Assembly (NCBI GenBank): GCA_015231665.1 | Contig: JADGBD010000015.1 | Location: forward strand, 1 to 14,322 | Length of the DNA: 14,322 nucleotides | Reading direction: 5' to 3' | From: Gammaproteobacteria bacterium | GTDB lineage: Bacteria; Pseudomonadota; Gammaproteobacteria; Chromatiales; Chromatiaceae | Part shown: positions 1 through 6,719 of the stretch, piece by piece | Numbering within the stretch: the stretch's first letter is position 1 | Layout: each line of letters begins with the position of its first letter | Made by a program: the position numbers and the translations under genes | The notes under the pieces: generated by a model | What the model was told of the DNA's origin: nothing | Seen by the model: the letters and a program-made list of their open reading frames with translations, nothing else | Database searches by the model: none

Positions 1-858
1 TTGGGCCTGGCCCAGGTAGCTGCCGCCGAACAGATTGGCGTGGTTGAGGATGTGATAGAGGTTATACAGGGTCTTGCGCCTGGGATAGCCCGCATCCAGC
101 GGCCAGGCCTGGTTGTAGGCGGTATAAAAGGCCTGGGGGAAACCACCGAACAGCTCGGTCATGGCGATGTCTGCCTCGCGGTCGCCGTAGTACACCGCCG
201 GGTCGAAGATGACCGGCGCGCCCTCGGCAGCATAGGCCAGATTGCCGCCCCAGAGATCCCCGTGCAGCAGCGAGGGTGCGGGGTTGTGGGTCAGTAAGGC
301 CGGCAGTTGTTGCACCAGGATTTGGGCATCGCTGAGCAAGCGGCCGCTGGCCAGGCCGTTGCGCTTGAGCAGTTGCAGCTGAAAGTCCAGGCGCTGCTCC
401 CGCCAGAAGTCGATCCAGCTCGCCTGCCAGGTATTGATCTGAGGGGTGGAGCCGATGCAGTTATCCCGCTGCCAGCCAAAGGCCTCGGCCTGATGGCGGT
501 GCAGCTCTGCCAGCTGCCGCCCCGCCTCGGCGGCATCACCGCGGCCACCCAGCTCCAGGTATTCCAGCACCAAAAAGCTCTGCTCCCCCGCCACGCCGGC
601 ACCCAGCGGCTGCGGCACGCGGATGGCGCCGGTTGCCGCCAGGGCCTCGAGCCCAGCCGCCTCGGCCTCGAACATCTCCAAACGCTCGGCACGGTTGAGC
701 TTGACGAACCAGCGGCTTGTGCCATCGCTGAGCATCAGCGCCTGATTGATGCAACCACCACCCAGAGGCTGAGTTTGGCGGGGGCGAAATTCGACCCCGC
801 TGCGCTGGCTGATCATTGCGCTGATCTGCCCGACGAGATGCTCAGTCACCTGCGACAT
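1..858 (-). CDS. Fructosamine kinase family protein (YniA-like), 3' end outside window
   Basis: Predicted ATP-dependent kinase of the fructosamine/ketosamine-3-kinase family, which phosphorylates sugar-amine adducts on proteins or small amines in the cytoplasm (deglycation); the physiological substrate of bacterial members is often unclear. The frame is open from an ATG at 858-856 to the window edge, 286 residues without a stop. Visible: an N-terminal glycine-rich part with LGGGCINQ and a following FVKLNRAE ATP-binding segment, the aminoglycoside phosphotransferase-like catalytic motif HGDLWGGN (H199, D201), and FDPAVYYGDREAD with the metal-binding Asp at 219. The last visible residues, LFGGSYLGQAQ, match the extreme C-terminal part of the family, so only about 5-15 residues should be missing. 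The start is supported by an AAGGA ribosome site 5-6 nt upstream. It lies downstream of nifJ on the same strand, separated by a repeat-filled gap of 212 bp, so cotranscription is uncertain. Confidence 0.9.
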   Translation of the reverse strand, partial: MSQVTEHLVGQISAMISQRSGVEFRPRQTQPLGGGCINQALMLSDGTSRWFVKLNRAERLEMFEAEAAGLEALAATGAIRVPQPLGAGVAGEQSFLVLEYLELGGRGDAAEAGRQLAELHRHQAEAFGWQRDNCIGSTPQINTWQASWIDFWREQRLDFQLQLLKRNGLASGRLLSDAQILVQQLPALLTHNPAPSLLHGDLWGGNLAYAAEGAPVIFDPAVYYGDREADIAMTELFGGFPQAFYTAYNQAWPLDAGYPRRKTLYNLYHILNHANLFGGSYLGQAQ

Positions 859-902
859 CAGTTCCTTACCAACGAAAAGCTGAACATAATGTCGGCAATT
901 TA

Positions 903-1014
903 GGACGCAGAGCACGCAAAGGAGCGCGGAGAGCGCAGAGTTGTGAAGTTATTCGAGGGTGAAGAAAAAATTAGCCCTCCGCGTTCTCTGCGCTTCTTCG
1001 CGATCTCTGCGTCC
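903..1014. repeat. Inverted pair of a 38-bp intergenic repeat
   Basis: The left arm is 903-940 and the right arm 977-1014. The reverse complement of the left arm matches the right arm at 31 of 38 positions, with a 36-nt spacer. Each arm is made of imperfect 9-10 nt units resembling CTCTGCGTT or CTTCGCGAT. Further copies of the same length occur at 9367-9404 and 10471-10508, and a diverged one at 12264-12305. The pair fills most of the gap between nifJ and the fructosamine kinase gene. As RNA it could fold into a long imperfect hairpin. No function is assigned. Confidence 0.85.
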
Positions 1015-1038
1015 TCTTTGGTTCCAGCTTTGCCGAGG

Positions 1039-1066
1039 TTCACCCTTCAAACTTCCCTCTTCAAAC
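1039..1066 (-). repeat. 28-bp GAAGTTTGAAG repeat, copy 1
   Basis: Read on the minus strand, this segment starts a few bases after the nifJ stop codon and contains two GAAGTTTGAAG-like units. It matches the segment 11555-11582 just after the kdsD stop codon at 23 of 28 positions. Both copies have the same orientation relative to the gene that precedes them. It is a dispersed low-complexity repeat of unknown role. Confidence 0.7.
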
Positions 1067-1070
1067 TTTT

Positions 1071-4000
1071 TTACGCTGCCGGCTGGAACTTGGATGACTG
1101 CTGGCGGGAGAGGTATTCGTAGTTCTCCCAGCGCAGGTCCACCAGTTCCTGGGCTACCTTCATCAGATGCTCGGCCTCGTTCGGGTTGGTCTTGGTGAGG
1201 ATCTTGTAGCGCATCTCGTTGTAGGCGTAGTCCTTGAGTTTCACCGTCGGCCGGGGTGAGTCGAGGATGAAGGGGCGCTCGCCCACCTTGCGCAGTTCCG
1301 GGTTGTAGCGGATCAGCGGCCAGTAACCGCTGGCCACCGCCAGGCTCTGCTGCTCCAGCCCCTTGCTCAGGTCGTAGCCGTGGGCGATGCAGTGGCTGTA
1401 GGCCAGAATCAGCGAGGGTCCCGGATATTCCTCCGCCTCGCGCATGGCCTGCAGGGTCTGCTGCGGGTTGGCGCCCATGGCAACGCGGGCGACATAGACG
1501 TTGCCGTAGGAGATGGCCTGCATCACCATGTCCTTGTTGCCGACGCGCTTGCCGGCGGCGGCGAACTTGGCCGAGGCACCCAGCGGCGTGGCCTTGGACA
1601 TCTGCCCGCCGGTGTTGGAATAGACCTCGGTGTCCAGCACCAGGACGTTGACGTTGCGGCCGGAGGCGAGCACATGGTCCAGCCCGCCGGAGCCGATGTC
1701 GTAGGCCCAGCCGTCACCGCCCACCAGCCAGACGCTGCGGCGCACCAGATAATCGGCGATGGAGAGCAGTTCCTCGGCGCGCACCTGATCGCCATTTTCG
1801 ATCTGCGCCAGGCGCTGCCTGAGCTCATCCACCCGCAGGCGCTGGGCGCGGATGTCCGAACCCAGCAGCTGCTTGGAGTCGAGAATCGCCTGAACGAACT
1901 CGGGGGCGAAATGTCGCTCCAGCTCCTTGAGGTATTCCCGCGCCATCAGGGTGTGATGGTCGGCGGCGATGCGCATGCCCAGGCCAAATTCGGCGTTGTC
2001 CTCGAACAGGCTGTTGGACCAGGCCGGGCCGTGGCCCTCCTCGTTCACCGTCCAGGGAGTGGTGGGCAGGTTGCCGCCGTAGATCGACGAGCAGCCGGTG
2101 GCGTTGGCCACCAGCAGACGCGGGCCGAACAGCTGGCTGAGGAGCTTGACGTAAGGCGTCTCGCCGCAGCCGGCACAGGCGCCGGAGAACTCGAACAGCG
2201 GGGTGAGGAACTGGGCGCCGCGCACCGAGGAGAAATCCACCCGGGCGCGGGGGATGTGCTTGAGCGATTCGAAGAAGCGCACGTTCTCCTGCCCCTGCTC
2301 CAGAATCGGCGCCTTGGCTACCATGTTGATCGCCTTGGTGTCGGCGTCCTGAGGGTCGTGGGCCGGGCAGGCCTCGACACAAAGGGTGCAGCCGGTGCAG
2401 TCTTCCAGGTAGATCTGCAGGGTGTAGCGGGTCTCGGGGAAGCCGCGGGCGCTCATCGGCGCCGAGGGGAATTCCGCCGGGGCATTGACCAGTTCGCTTT
2501 CGTTGTAGAAACGGGCGCGGATGACACTGTGGGGGCAGACAAAGCTACAGTTGCCGCACTGGATGCACAGCTCCGGCCGCCACTCGGGCACGCTGTCGGA
2601 GATGTTGCGCTTCTCCCAGCGGGTGGTGCCGCTGGGGTAGGTGCCGTCGTTGGGCAGCTTGCTCACCGGCAGCTCGTCGCCGCGGCCGGCCATCATCATC
2701 GCCGTTACCTCCTGGACAAAGCCCGGCGCCTGGCTGGGGACGACGATGTTGAACTCGCGCAGGCTGCTGGCCCGATCTGGCAGGGGCACCTGATGCAGGT
2801 GATCCAGGGCCGCATCCACCGCGGCGAAGTTCTTCTGCACCACCTCGGCACCCTTGCGGTAATAGGTCTTCTCGATGGCGTGCTTGATCGCGGCTATGGC
2901 CTCATCCCGCGGCAGCACGCCGGAGAGGGCGAAGAAGCAGGTCTGCATGATGGTGTTGATGCGCCGGCCCATGCCCGCGCCTTGGGCAACGGTATCGGCA
3001 TCGATCACATAGAAGCGAATCTTGCGCTCGATCAGGCTCTGCTGCAGCGGCCGCGGCAGCTGGTCCCACACCTGATCCGGGCCGAAGGGGCTGTTGAGCA
3101 GGAACACCGCGCCCTCCACGGCCTCTTTGAGCAGATTGCGCTGGTAGACGAAGTTGAACTGATGGCAGGCGATGAAGCCGGCCTGCTGGATCAGGTAGGG
3201 CGCCTGGATCGGCTTGGGGCCAAAGCGCAGGTGGGACACGGTCTGGGAGCCGGATTTCTTCGAGTCATAGACAAAATAGCCCTGGGCGAACAGGGGCGTG
3301 TTCTCACCGATGATCTTGATGCTGTTCTTGTTGGCGCCGACGGTGCCATCGGCTCCGAGGCCGTAGAACAGGGCGCGGGTGACCTGGGGGGATTCGATGT
3401 TGAAATCGGCATCGAACGCCAAGCTGCTGTGGCTGACATCATCATTGATGCCGATGGTAAAGCCGTTCTTCGGCTGGGCCTTGACCAGCTCATCGAACAC
3501 CGCCTTGACCATGCCGGGGGTGAATTCCTTGGATGACAGACCATAGCGGCCGCCGATGACCTTGGGCAGCTGCGCCAACTGGCCGCTGTTGTAGGCGGCA
3601 AACAGGCTGGTGGAGACATCCTGATACAGGGGCTCGCCGCTGGCGCCGGGCTCCTTGGTGCGATCCAGTACCGCAATCGCCTTGACCGTTGCCGGCAGCG
3701 CGGCGAGGAGATGCTCGGTAGAGAAGGGGCGGAACAGGTGGACATTGATCGCGCCGAGCTTGGCGCCCTGGGCGTTGAGCGCCTCCAGGGTGGTGGCGAC
3801 GGTCTCAAAACCCGAGCCCATGATGATCAGCACCCGCTCGGCATCTGCCACACCGGCGTATTCAAACAGATGATACTGGCGCCCGGTAAGGCCGGCGAAC
3901 TCGTCCATGGTGTGCTGCACTATGCCCGGGGTGGCGGCATAGAAGGGGTTGACGCTCTCGCGGCCCTGGAAATACACATCCGGGTTCTGCGCCGTGCCGC

Positions 4001-4652
4001 GGATGAAGGGTTTGTTGGGGTTGAGCGCGCGCTCGCGGTGGGCCAGCACCAGATCTTCCTTGATCAGGGTGCGAATCTGGTCATCGCGGATCAGCTCCAG
4101 CTTGTTGACCTCATGGCTGGTGCGGAAGCCATCGAAGAAGTGAATGAAAGGAATGCGCGCCTCCAGGGTGGCGGCATGGGCAATCAGGGCCAGGTCGTGG
4201 GCCTCCTGCACCGAGCTTGAGGCGAGTTGGGCGAAGCCCGTGCTGCGCGCCGCCATCACGTCCTGATGGTCGCCGAAGATGGACAGCCCCTGCGCCGCCA
4301 GGGCGCGGGCGGCCACATGAAACACCGCCGGGGTCAGCTCGCCGGCGATCTTGTACATGTTCGGCAGCATCAGCATCAGCCCCTGCGAGGCGGTGAAGGT
4401 GGTGCTCAGGGCGCCGGTCTGGAGGGCACCGTGGAGGGTGCCGGCGGCACCGGCCTCGCTCTGCATTTCCATCACATCGGGGATCTGCCCCCAGATGTTG
4501 CGGATGCCCTTGGAGGCCCAGAGGTCCGCCAGCTCGGCCATGGTGGACGAGGGCGTGATCGGGTAGATGGAACAGACCTGGCTGACGCGATAGGCCACAT
4601 GGGCTACGGCCTCGTTGCCGTCGATGGTGGCGACCTGGGGTGTCTTAGGCAT
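1071..4652 (-). CDS. nifJ: Pyruvate:ferredoxin (flavodoxin) oxidoreductase, single-chain
   Basis: Cytoplasmic enzyme converting pyruvate, CoA and oxidised ferredoxin or flavodoxin to acetyl-CoA, CO2 and reduced carrier. At 1193 residues it is the usual length of the homodimeric single-chain enzyme. Domains in order: N-terminal pyruvate-binding domain with YPITPSSTMAELAD (about residues 31-44), a gamma-type domain with GLGADGTVGANKNS, a two-cluster ferredoxin insert with cysteines 696/699/702/706 and 752/755/758/762, and the thiamine-diphosphate domain with GDGWAYDIG from residue 979 and a downstream SNTGGQ. The cysteines for the cluster near TPP are present at 826, 829, 854 and 1088. All expected ligands are intact, so it should be active. 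The start ATG overlaps the stop of the upstream oxidoreductase gene by 8 nt (ATGCCTAA), pointing to translational coupling. No nif genes are visible, so a role in fermentation, acetyl-CoA supply or anaerobic redox balance is as likely as nitrogen fixation. Confidence 0.96.
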   Translation of the reverse strand: MPKTPQVATIDGNEAVAHVAYRVSQVCSIYPITPSSTMAELADLWASKGIRNIWGQIPDVMEMQSEAGAAGTLHGALQTGALSTTFTASQGLMLMLPNMYKIAGELTPAVFHVAARALAAQGLSIFGDHQDVMAARSTGFAQLASSSVQEAHDLALIAHAATLEARIPFIHFFDGFRTSHEVNKLELIRDDQIRTLIKEDLVLAHRERALNPNKPFIRGTAQNPDVYFQGRESVNPFYAATPGIVQHTMDEFAGLTGRQYHLFEYAGVADAERVLIIMGSGFETVATTLEALNAQGAKLGAINVHLFRPFSTEHLLAALPATVKAIAVLDRTKEPGASGEPLYQDVSTSLFAAYNSGQLAQLPKVIGGRYGLSSKEFTPGMVKAVFDELVKAQPKNGFTIGINDDVSHSSLAFDADFNIESPQVTRALFYGLGADGTVGANKNSIKIIGENTPLFAQGYFVYDSKKSGSQTVSHLRFGPKPIQAPYLIQQAGFIACHQFNFVYQRNLLKEAVEGAVFLLNSPFGPDQVWDQLPRPLQQSLIERKIRFYVIDADTVAQGAGMGRRINTIMQTCFFALSGVLPRDEAIAAIKHAIEKTYYRKGAEVVQKNFAAVDAALDHLHQVPLPDRASSLREFNIVVPSQAPGFVQEVTAMMMAGRGDELPVSKLPNDGTYPSGTTRWEKRNISDSVPEWRPELCIQCGNCSFVCPHSVIRARFYNESELVNAPAEFPSAPMSARGFPETRYTLQIYLEDCTGCTLCVEACPAHDPQDADTKAINMVAKAPILEQGQENVRFFESLKHIPRARVDFSSVRGAQFLTPLFEFSGACAGCGETPYVKLLSQLFGPRLLVANATGCSSIYGGNLPTTPWTVNEEGHGPAWSNSLFEDNAEFGLGMRIAADHHTLMAREYLKELERHFAPEFVQAILDSKQLLGSDIRAQRLRVDELRQRLAQIENGDQVRAEELLSIADYLVRRSVWLVGGDGWAYDIGSGGLDHVLASGRNVNVLVLDTEVYSNTGGQMSKATPLGASAKFAAAGKRVGNKDMVMQAISYGNVYVARVAMGANPQQTLQAMREAEEYPGPSLILAYSHCIAHGYDLSKGLEQQSLAVASGYWPLIRYNPELRKVGERPFILDSPRPTVKLKDYAYNEMRYKILTKTNPNEAEHLMKVAQELVDLRWENYEYLSRQQSSKFQPAA

Positions 4653-6312
4653 GGGTCTGTTCTCCGCTCAGGGAAGCCGCGCTGGCATCGGGCTCGGGGA
4701 TCATTTCAATGGCGTGGCAGGGGCATTGCTCGAAGCAGACGGCGCAGCCGGTGCAGCGTTCGAAGTCAAAGCGGTAACGCTTGCCGCGGCCAAGCTTGAT
4801 GATGGCGTCTTCCGGACAGGAGCCGTAGCAGCCATCGCACTCAAAGCAGTTGCCGCAGGAGAAACAGCGCCGCGCCTCAAACAGGGCCTGCTCGGCGCTG
4901 ATGCCCTGGACGATTTCCTCAAAGCTGTGGGAGCGTTCTTCGCCCTCCAGATGCTGCTGTTCCACCTGGGGCGCGTCGGTGCGGTACCAGAGGTGGATCA
5001 TGTTGTGGTCCACCAGCGGGTGGCGCTTGGGGTAGCTGAAGGGCTCGCCGCGCAGCCAGCCGTCGATATAGCGAGCGGCACGCTTGCCGTGGCCGGTGGC
5101 GATGGTCACCGAGCGGTCACCGGGCACCGTATCACCGCCAGCGAAGATGCCCTCATGGCCGGTCATCATGTCGTTGCCGACAATCACCGTACCGTCGCGC
5201 TTGAAGGCGATGCCGTCGATGCCGCGTAAGAAGTCGGTATCGCTCTCCTGGCCCACGGCGAGGATCACCGCATCCGAATCCAGGGTTTCGAAGCGGCCGG
5301 TAGGCTTGGGCTGGCCCTGCTCGTCCAGCTCCATCACCTCGATGGTCATCTGCCCCTCGCCCACCTCGGTGATGGTGTGCAGCCACTTGAACTCTATGCC
5401 TTCCTCCAGCGCCTCCTGCACCTCGAAATCGTGCGCCGGCATGGACTTGCGATCACGCCTATACACCACCACCGCCTCGCTGGCGCCCAGGCGCTTGGCA
5501 GTACGCGCCGCATCCATGGCGGTGTTGCCGCCGCCATAAACGGTGACCTTGCGCCCCAGCAGCAGGGGCTGGTTGCTGTTGGCCTTGTCCAGATAGGACA
5601 CGGCATCGACGATGCGGCTGGCATCGCGGTTGGGGATGTCGATCTTCTTGCTGATATGGGCGCCGACGGCGACAAAGACGGCAGCGAAATCACCCTCGGC
5701 CATCTCCGCGGTGAGGTCTTCGACCCGGTGATTGAGGCTGATCTTCACCCCCATGGCGATGATGCGGTCGATCTCCGCCTGCAGCTCGGCCCGCGGCATG
5801 CGGTAGCTGGGAATGCCGACGCTGATCATGCCGCCGGCCACCGAGCGGGCATCGCGGATCTCGACCTGGTGACCCAGGCGGGTGAGGTGATAGGCCGCCG
5901 CCAGGCCGCTGGGGCCGGCACCGACGATGAGCACCCGACGACCGCCGGGCTTGGGCTCGAAGCGCGGGGTCCAGCCCTCCTGCAGCGCCATGTCGCCGAG
6001 GAAGCGCTCCACCGCGTGAATGGAGACGCTGGTATCGGTGAAGTTGCGGTTACAGGCCGACTCGCAGGGGTGGTAGCAGACCCGGCCATGTACCGCCGGC
6101 AGGGGGTTTTCCTCGATCAGCTTCTGCCAGGCGGCCTCGAACTTGCCGGCTTGGGCCAGGTCCAGCCAGGCCTGGATGTTCTCCCCGGCAGGGCAGGCAT
6201 CGTTGCACGGCGGCAGGGAATCCTGATAGATCGGGCGGCGGCTGCGCAGAGCGCCTGTGCCCAGATGGGTCTGGGTCAGCTCGGGCTGATGGGTCATATC
6301 CCCTTGGGTCAT
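4645..6312 (-). CDS. GltD-like FAD/NAD(P)-dependent oxidoreductase with C-terminal 2x[4Fe-4S] domain
   Basis: A 555-residue flavoprotein of the glutamate synthase small-subunit superfamily. The N-terminus has the Fer4-type cysteine sets CNDAC (C36, C40) and CYHPCESAC (C79, C83, C87). The FAD-binding GAGPSG is at 131-136, the NAD(P)-binding GGGNTAMD at 260-267, and a second FAD motif FAGGDTVPG follows. The C-terminus has a cysteine cluster at 483/486/489/492/495/499 and a classical ferredoxin motif C520-TGC-AVC-FEQC530-P. No glutamate synthase large subunit is adjacent; instead it is directly translationally coupled to nifJ. From family and context I infer an NAD(P)H:ferredoxin oxidoreductase passing electrons to or from the NifJ ferredoxin, comparable to the flavoprotein subunits found with some 2-oxoacid:ferredoxin oxidoreductases. 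The ATG at 6312-6310 is preceded by AAGGAG seven nt upstream. A second in-frame ATG five codons later is possible but less well placed. Family assignment is certain; the role is inference. Confidence 0.93.
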   Translation of the reverse strand: MTQGDMTHQPELTQTHLGTGALRSRRPIYQDSLPPCNDACPAGENIQAWLDLAQAGKFEAAWQKLIEENPLPAVHGRVCYHPCESACNRNFTDTSVSIHAVERFLGDMALQEGWTPRFEPKPGGRRVLIVGAGPSGLAAAYHLTRLGHQVEIRDARSVAGGMISVGIPSYRMPRAELQAEIDRIIAMGVKISLNHRVEDLTAEMAEGDFAAVFVAVGAHISKKIDIPNRDASRIVDAVSYLDKANSNQPLLLGRKVTVYGGGNTAMDAARTAKRLGASEAVVVYRRDRKSMPAHDFEVQEALEEGIEFKWLHTITEVGEGQMTIEVMELDEQGQPKPTGRFETLDSDAVILAVGQESDTDFLRGIDGIAFKRDGTVIVGNDMMTGHEGIFAGGDTVPGDRSVTIATGHGKRAARYIDGWLRGEPFSYPKRHPLVDHNMIHLWYRTDAPQVEQQHLEGEERSHSFEEIVQGISAEQALFEARRCFSCGNCFECDGCYGSCPEDAIIKLGRGKRYRFDFERCTGCAVCFEQCPCHAIEMIPEPDASAASLSGEQTHA

Positions 6313-6351
6313 GCAGATTCTCCTTCAGACGGTCAAGGCAAGAAAGCGGGC

Positions 6352-6357
6352 ATTCTA
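6352..6357 (-). promoter_or_regulatory. Possible -10 element for the oxidoreductase-nifJ operon
   Basis: On the minus strand the hexamer TAGAAT (5 of 6 to the sigma70 -10) lies about 40 nt upstream of the ATG at 6312. No good -35 hexamer sits at 16-18 bp; the nearest TTGTCA (6386-6381) is 23 bp away. If this is the promoter it is probably activator-dependent. This is a weak call from one hexamer. Confidence 0.3.
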
Positions 6358-6386
6358 CTCCGCCGGAGGTGAAACAGCAGTGACAA

Positions 6387-6403
6387 AAGCAAAATTTTTG
6401 CTT
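6387..6403. promoter_or_regulatory. 17-bp AT-rich palindrome, candidate operator
   Basis: AAGCAAAATTTTTGCTT has perfect 8-bp arms around a single central base. It lies 75-91 bp upstream of the minus-strand oxidoreductase-nifJ unit and just behind its possible -10. The size and symmetry fit a dimeric transcription factor. The regulator is not identifiable, and an AT palindrome of this sort can also arise by chance. Confidence 0.4.
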
Positions 6404-6461
6404 AAAAATCATAGGTGCAGTGCACAAAAATGCGCCATGGAGCAGGTCCGCAATCGGTGCC

Positions 6462-6503
6462 AAGCGCTGGTTTTTTACTGTGAAATTCGCGAAGCGCTGG
6501 TTT
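6462..6503. repeat. 12-bp direct repeat, 30-bp period
   Basis: AAGCGCTGGTTT occurs exactly at 6462-6473 and 6492-6503, start to start 30 bp apart, roughly three helical turns. Each copy contains the palindrome AGCGCT. It lies in the divergent control region between the nifJ unit and the octaheme operon. It could be a paired binding site or a leftover of the repeat element that begins next to it. Confidence 0.5.
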
Positions 6504-6506
6504 GTT

Positions 6507-6592
6507 CCCTCTCTCTTTGGGAGAGGGTAGCAGTCCAATCCCAGGTCCCGATGCCAGATCCCCGAAGCGACCATGAGCCCTCTGCCAAAGGG
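6507..6592. repeat. Small inverted-repeat element
   Basis: CCCTCTC (6507-6513) pairs with GAGAGGG (6521-6527) across a 7-nt loop. The segment CTCTTTGGGAGAGGG (6513-6527) is also an inverted match, 13 of 15, to CCCTCTGCCAAAGGG (6578-6592). The layout, two related inverted arms around about 50 bp without coding potential, resembles a short palindromic intergenic element. I see no convincing target-site duplication. Confidence 0.5.
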
Positions 6593-6607
6593 TTATTTCA
6601 CTAAAAA

Positions 6608-6621
6608 TTGATCCAGATCAT
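6608..6621 (+). promoter_or_regulatory. FNR/Anr-type binding site
   Basis: TTGATCCAGATCAT matches the FNR consensus TTGAT-N4-ATCAA at 9 of 10 defined bases. Its centre is at 6614.5, about 105 bp upstream of the octaheme cytochrome start. Class II FNR sites usually centre near -41.5, which would place transcription start near 6656. The nearest -10-like hexamers, TATTCT at 6640-6645 and GATACA at 6651-6656, fit this only approximately. The site suggests induction of the cytochrome operon when oxygen is low. Confidence 0.65.
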
Positions 6622-6719
6622 TGATAAGTGTCAATTCCGTATTCTCACCGGATACATTGGGGCGCTCTTGGACTAGACTTGGCCACAGCGTCAAATCGCT
6701 ATTAACTCAGGGAGATACC

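Noticed and set aside
307..903. A 198-codon plus-strand frame and other frames over 1-858
   Set aside because: The minus-strand frame from 858 encodes an unmistakable fructosamine kinase with HGDLWGGN and FDPAVYYGD motifs, so the plus-strand frames are antisense shadows.
1380..3536. A 718-codon open frame on the plus strand opposite nifJ
   Set aside because: It is a mirror of a GC-rich coding strand. The protein is Gly/Ala/Val/His/Asp-rich without recognisable domains, and nifJ on the other strand has every expected motif.
6507..6592. A full MITE or insertion sequence in the divergent control region
   Set aside because: The arms are inverted but imperfect, there is no transposase, and no target-site duplication can be shown, so it is listed only as an inverted-repeat element.
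6621..6719. Upstream ATG extending the octaheme gene by 33 codons
   Set aside because: The extension would place charged, non-signal sequence before the signal peptide, has no ribosome site and runs through the region expected to hold the promoter.
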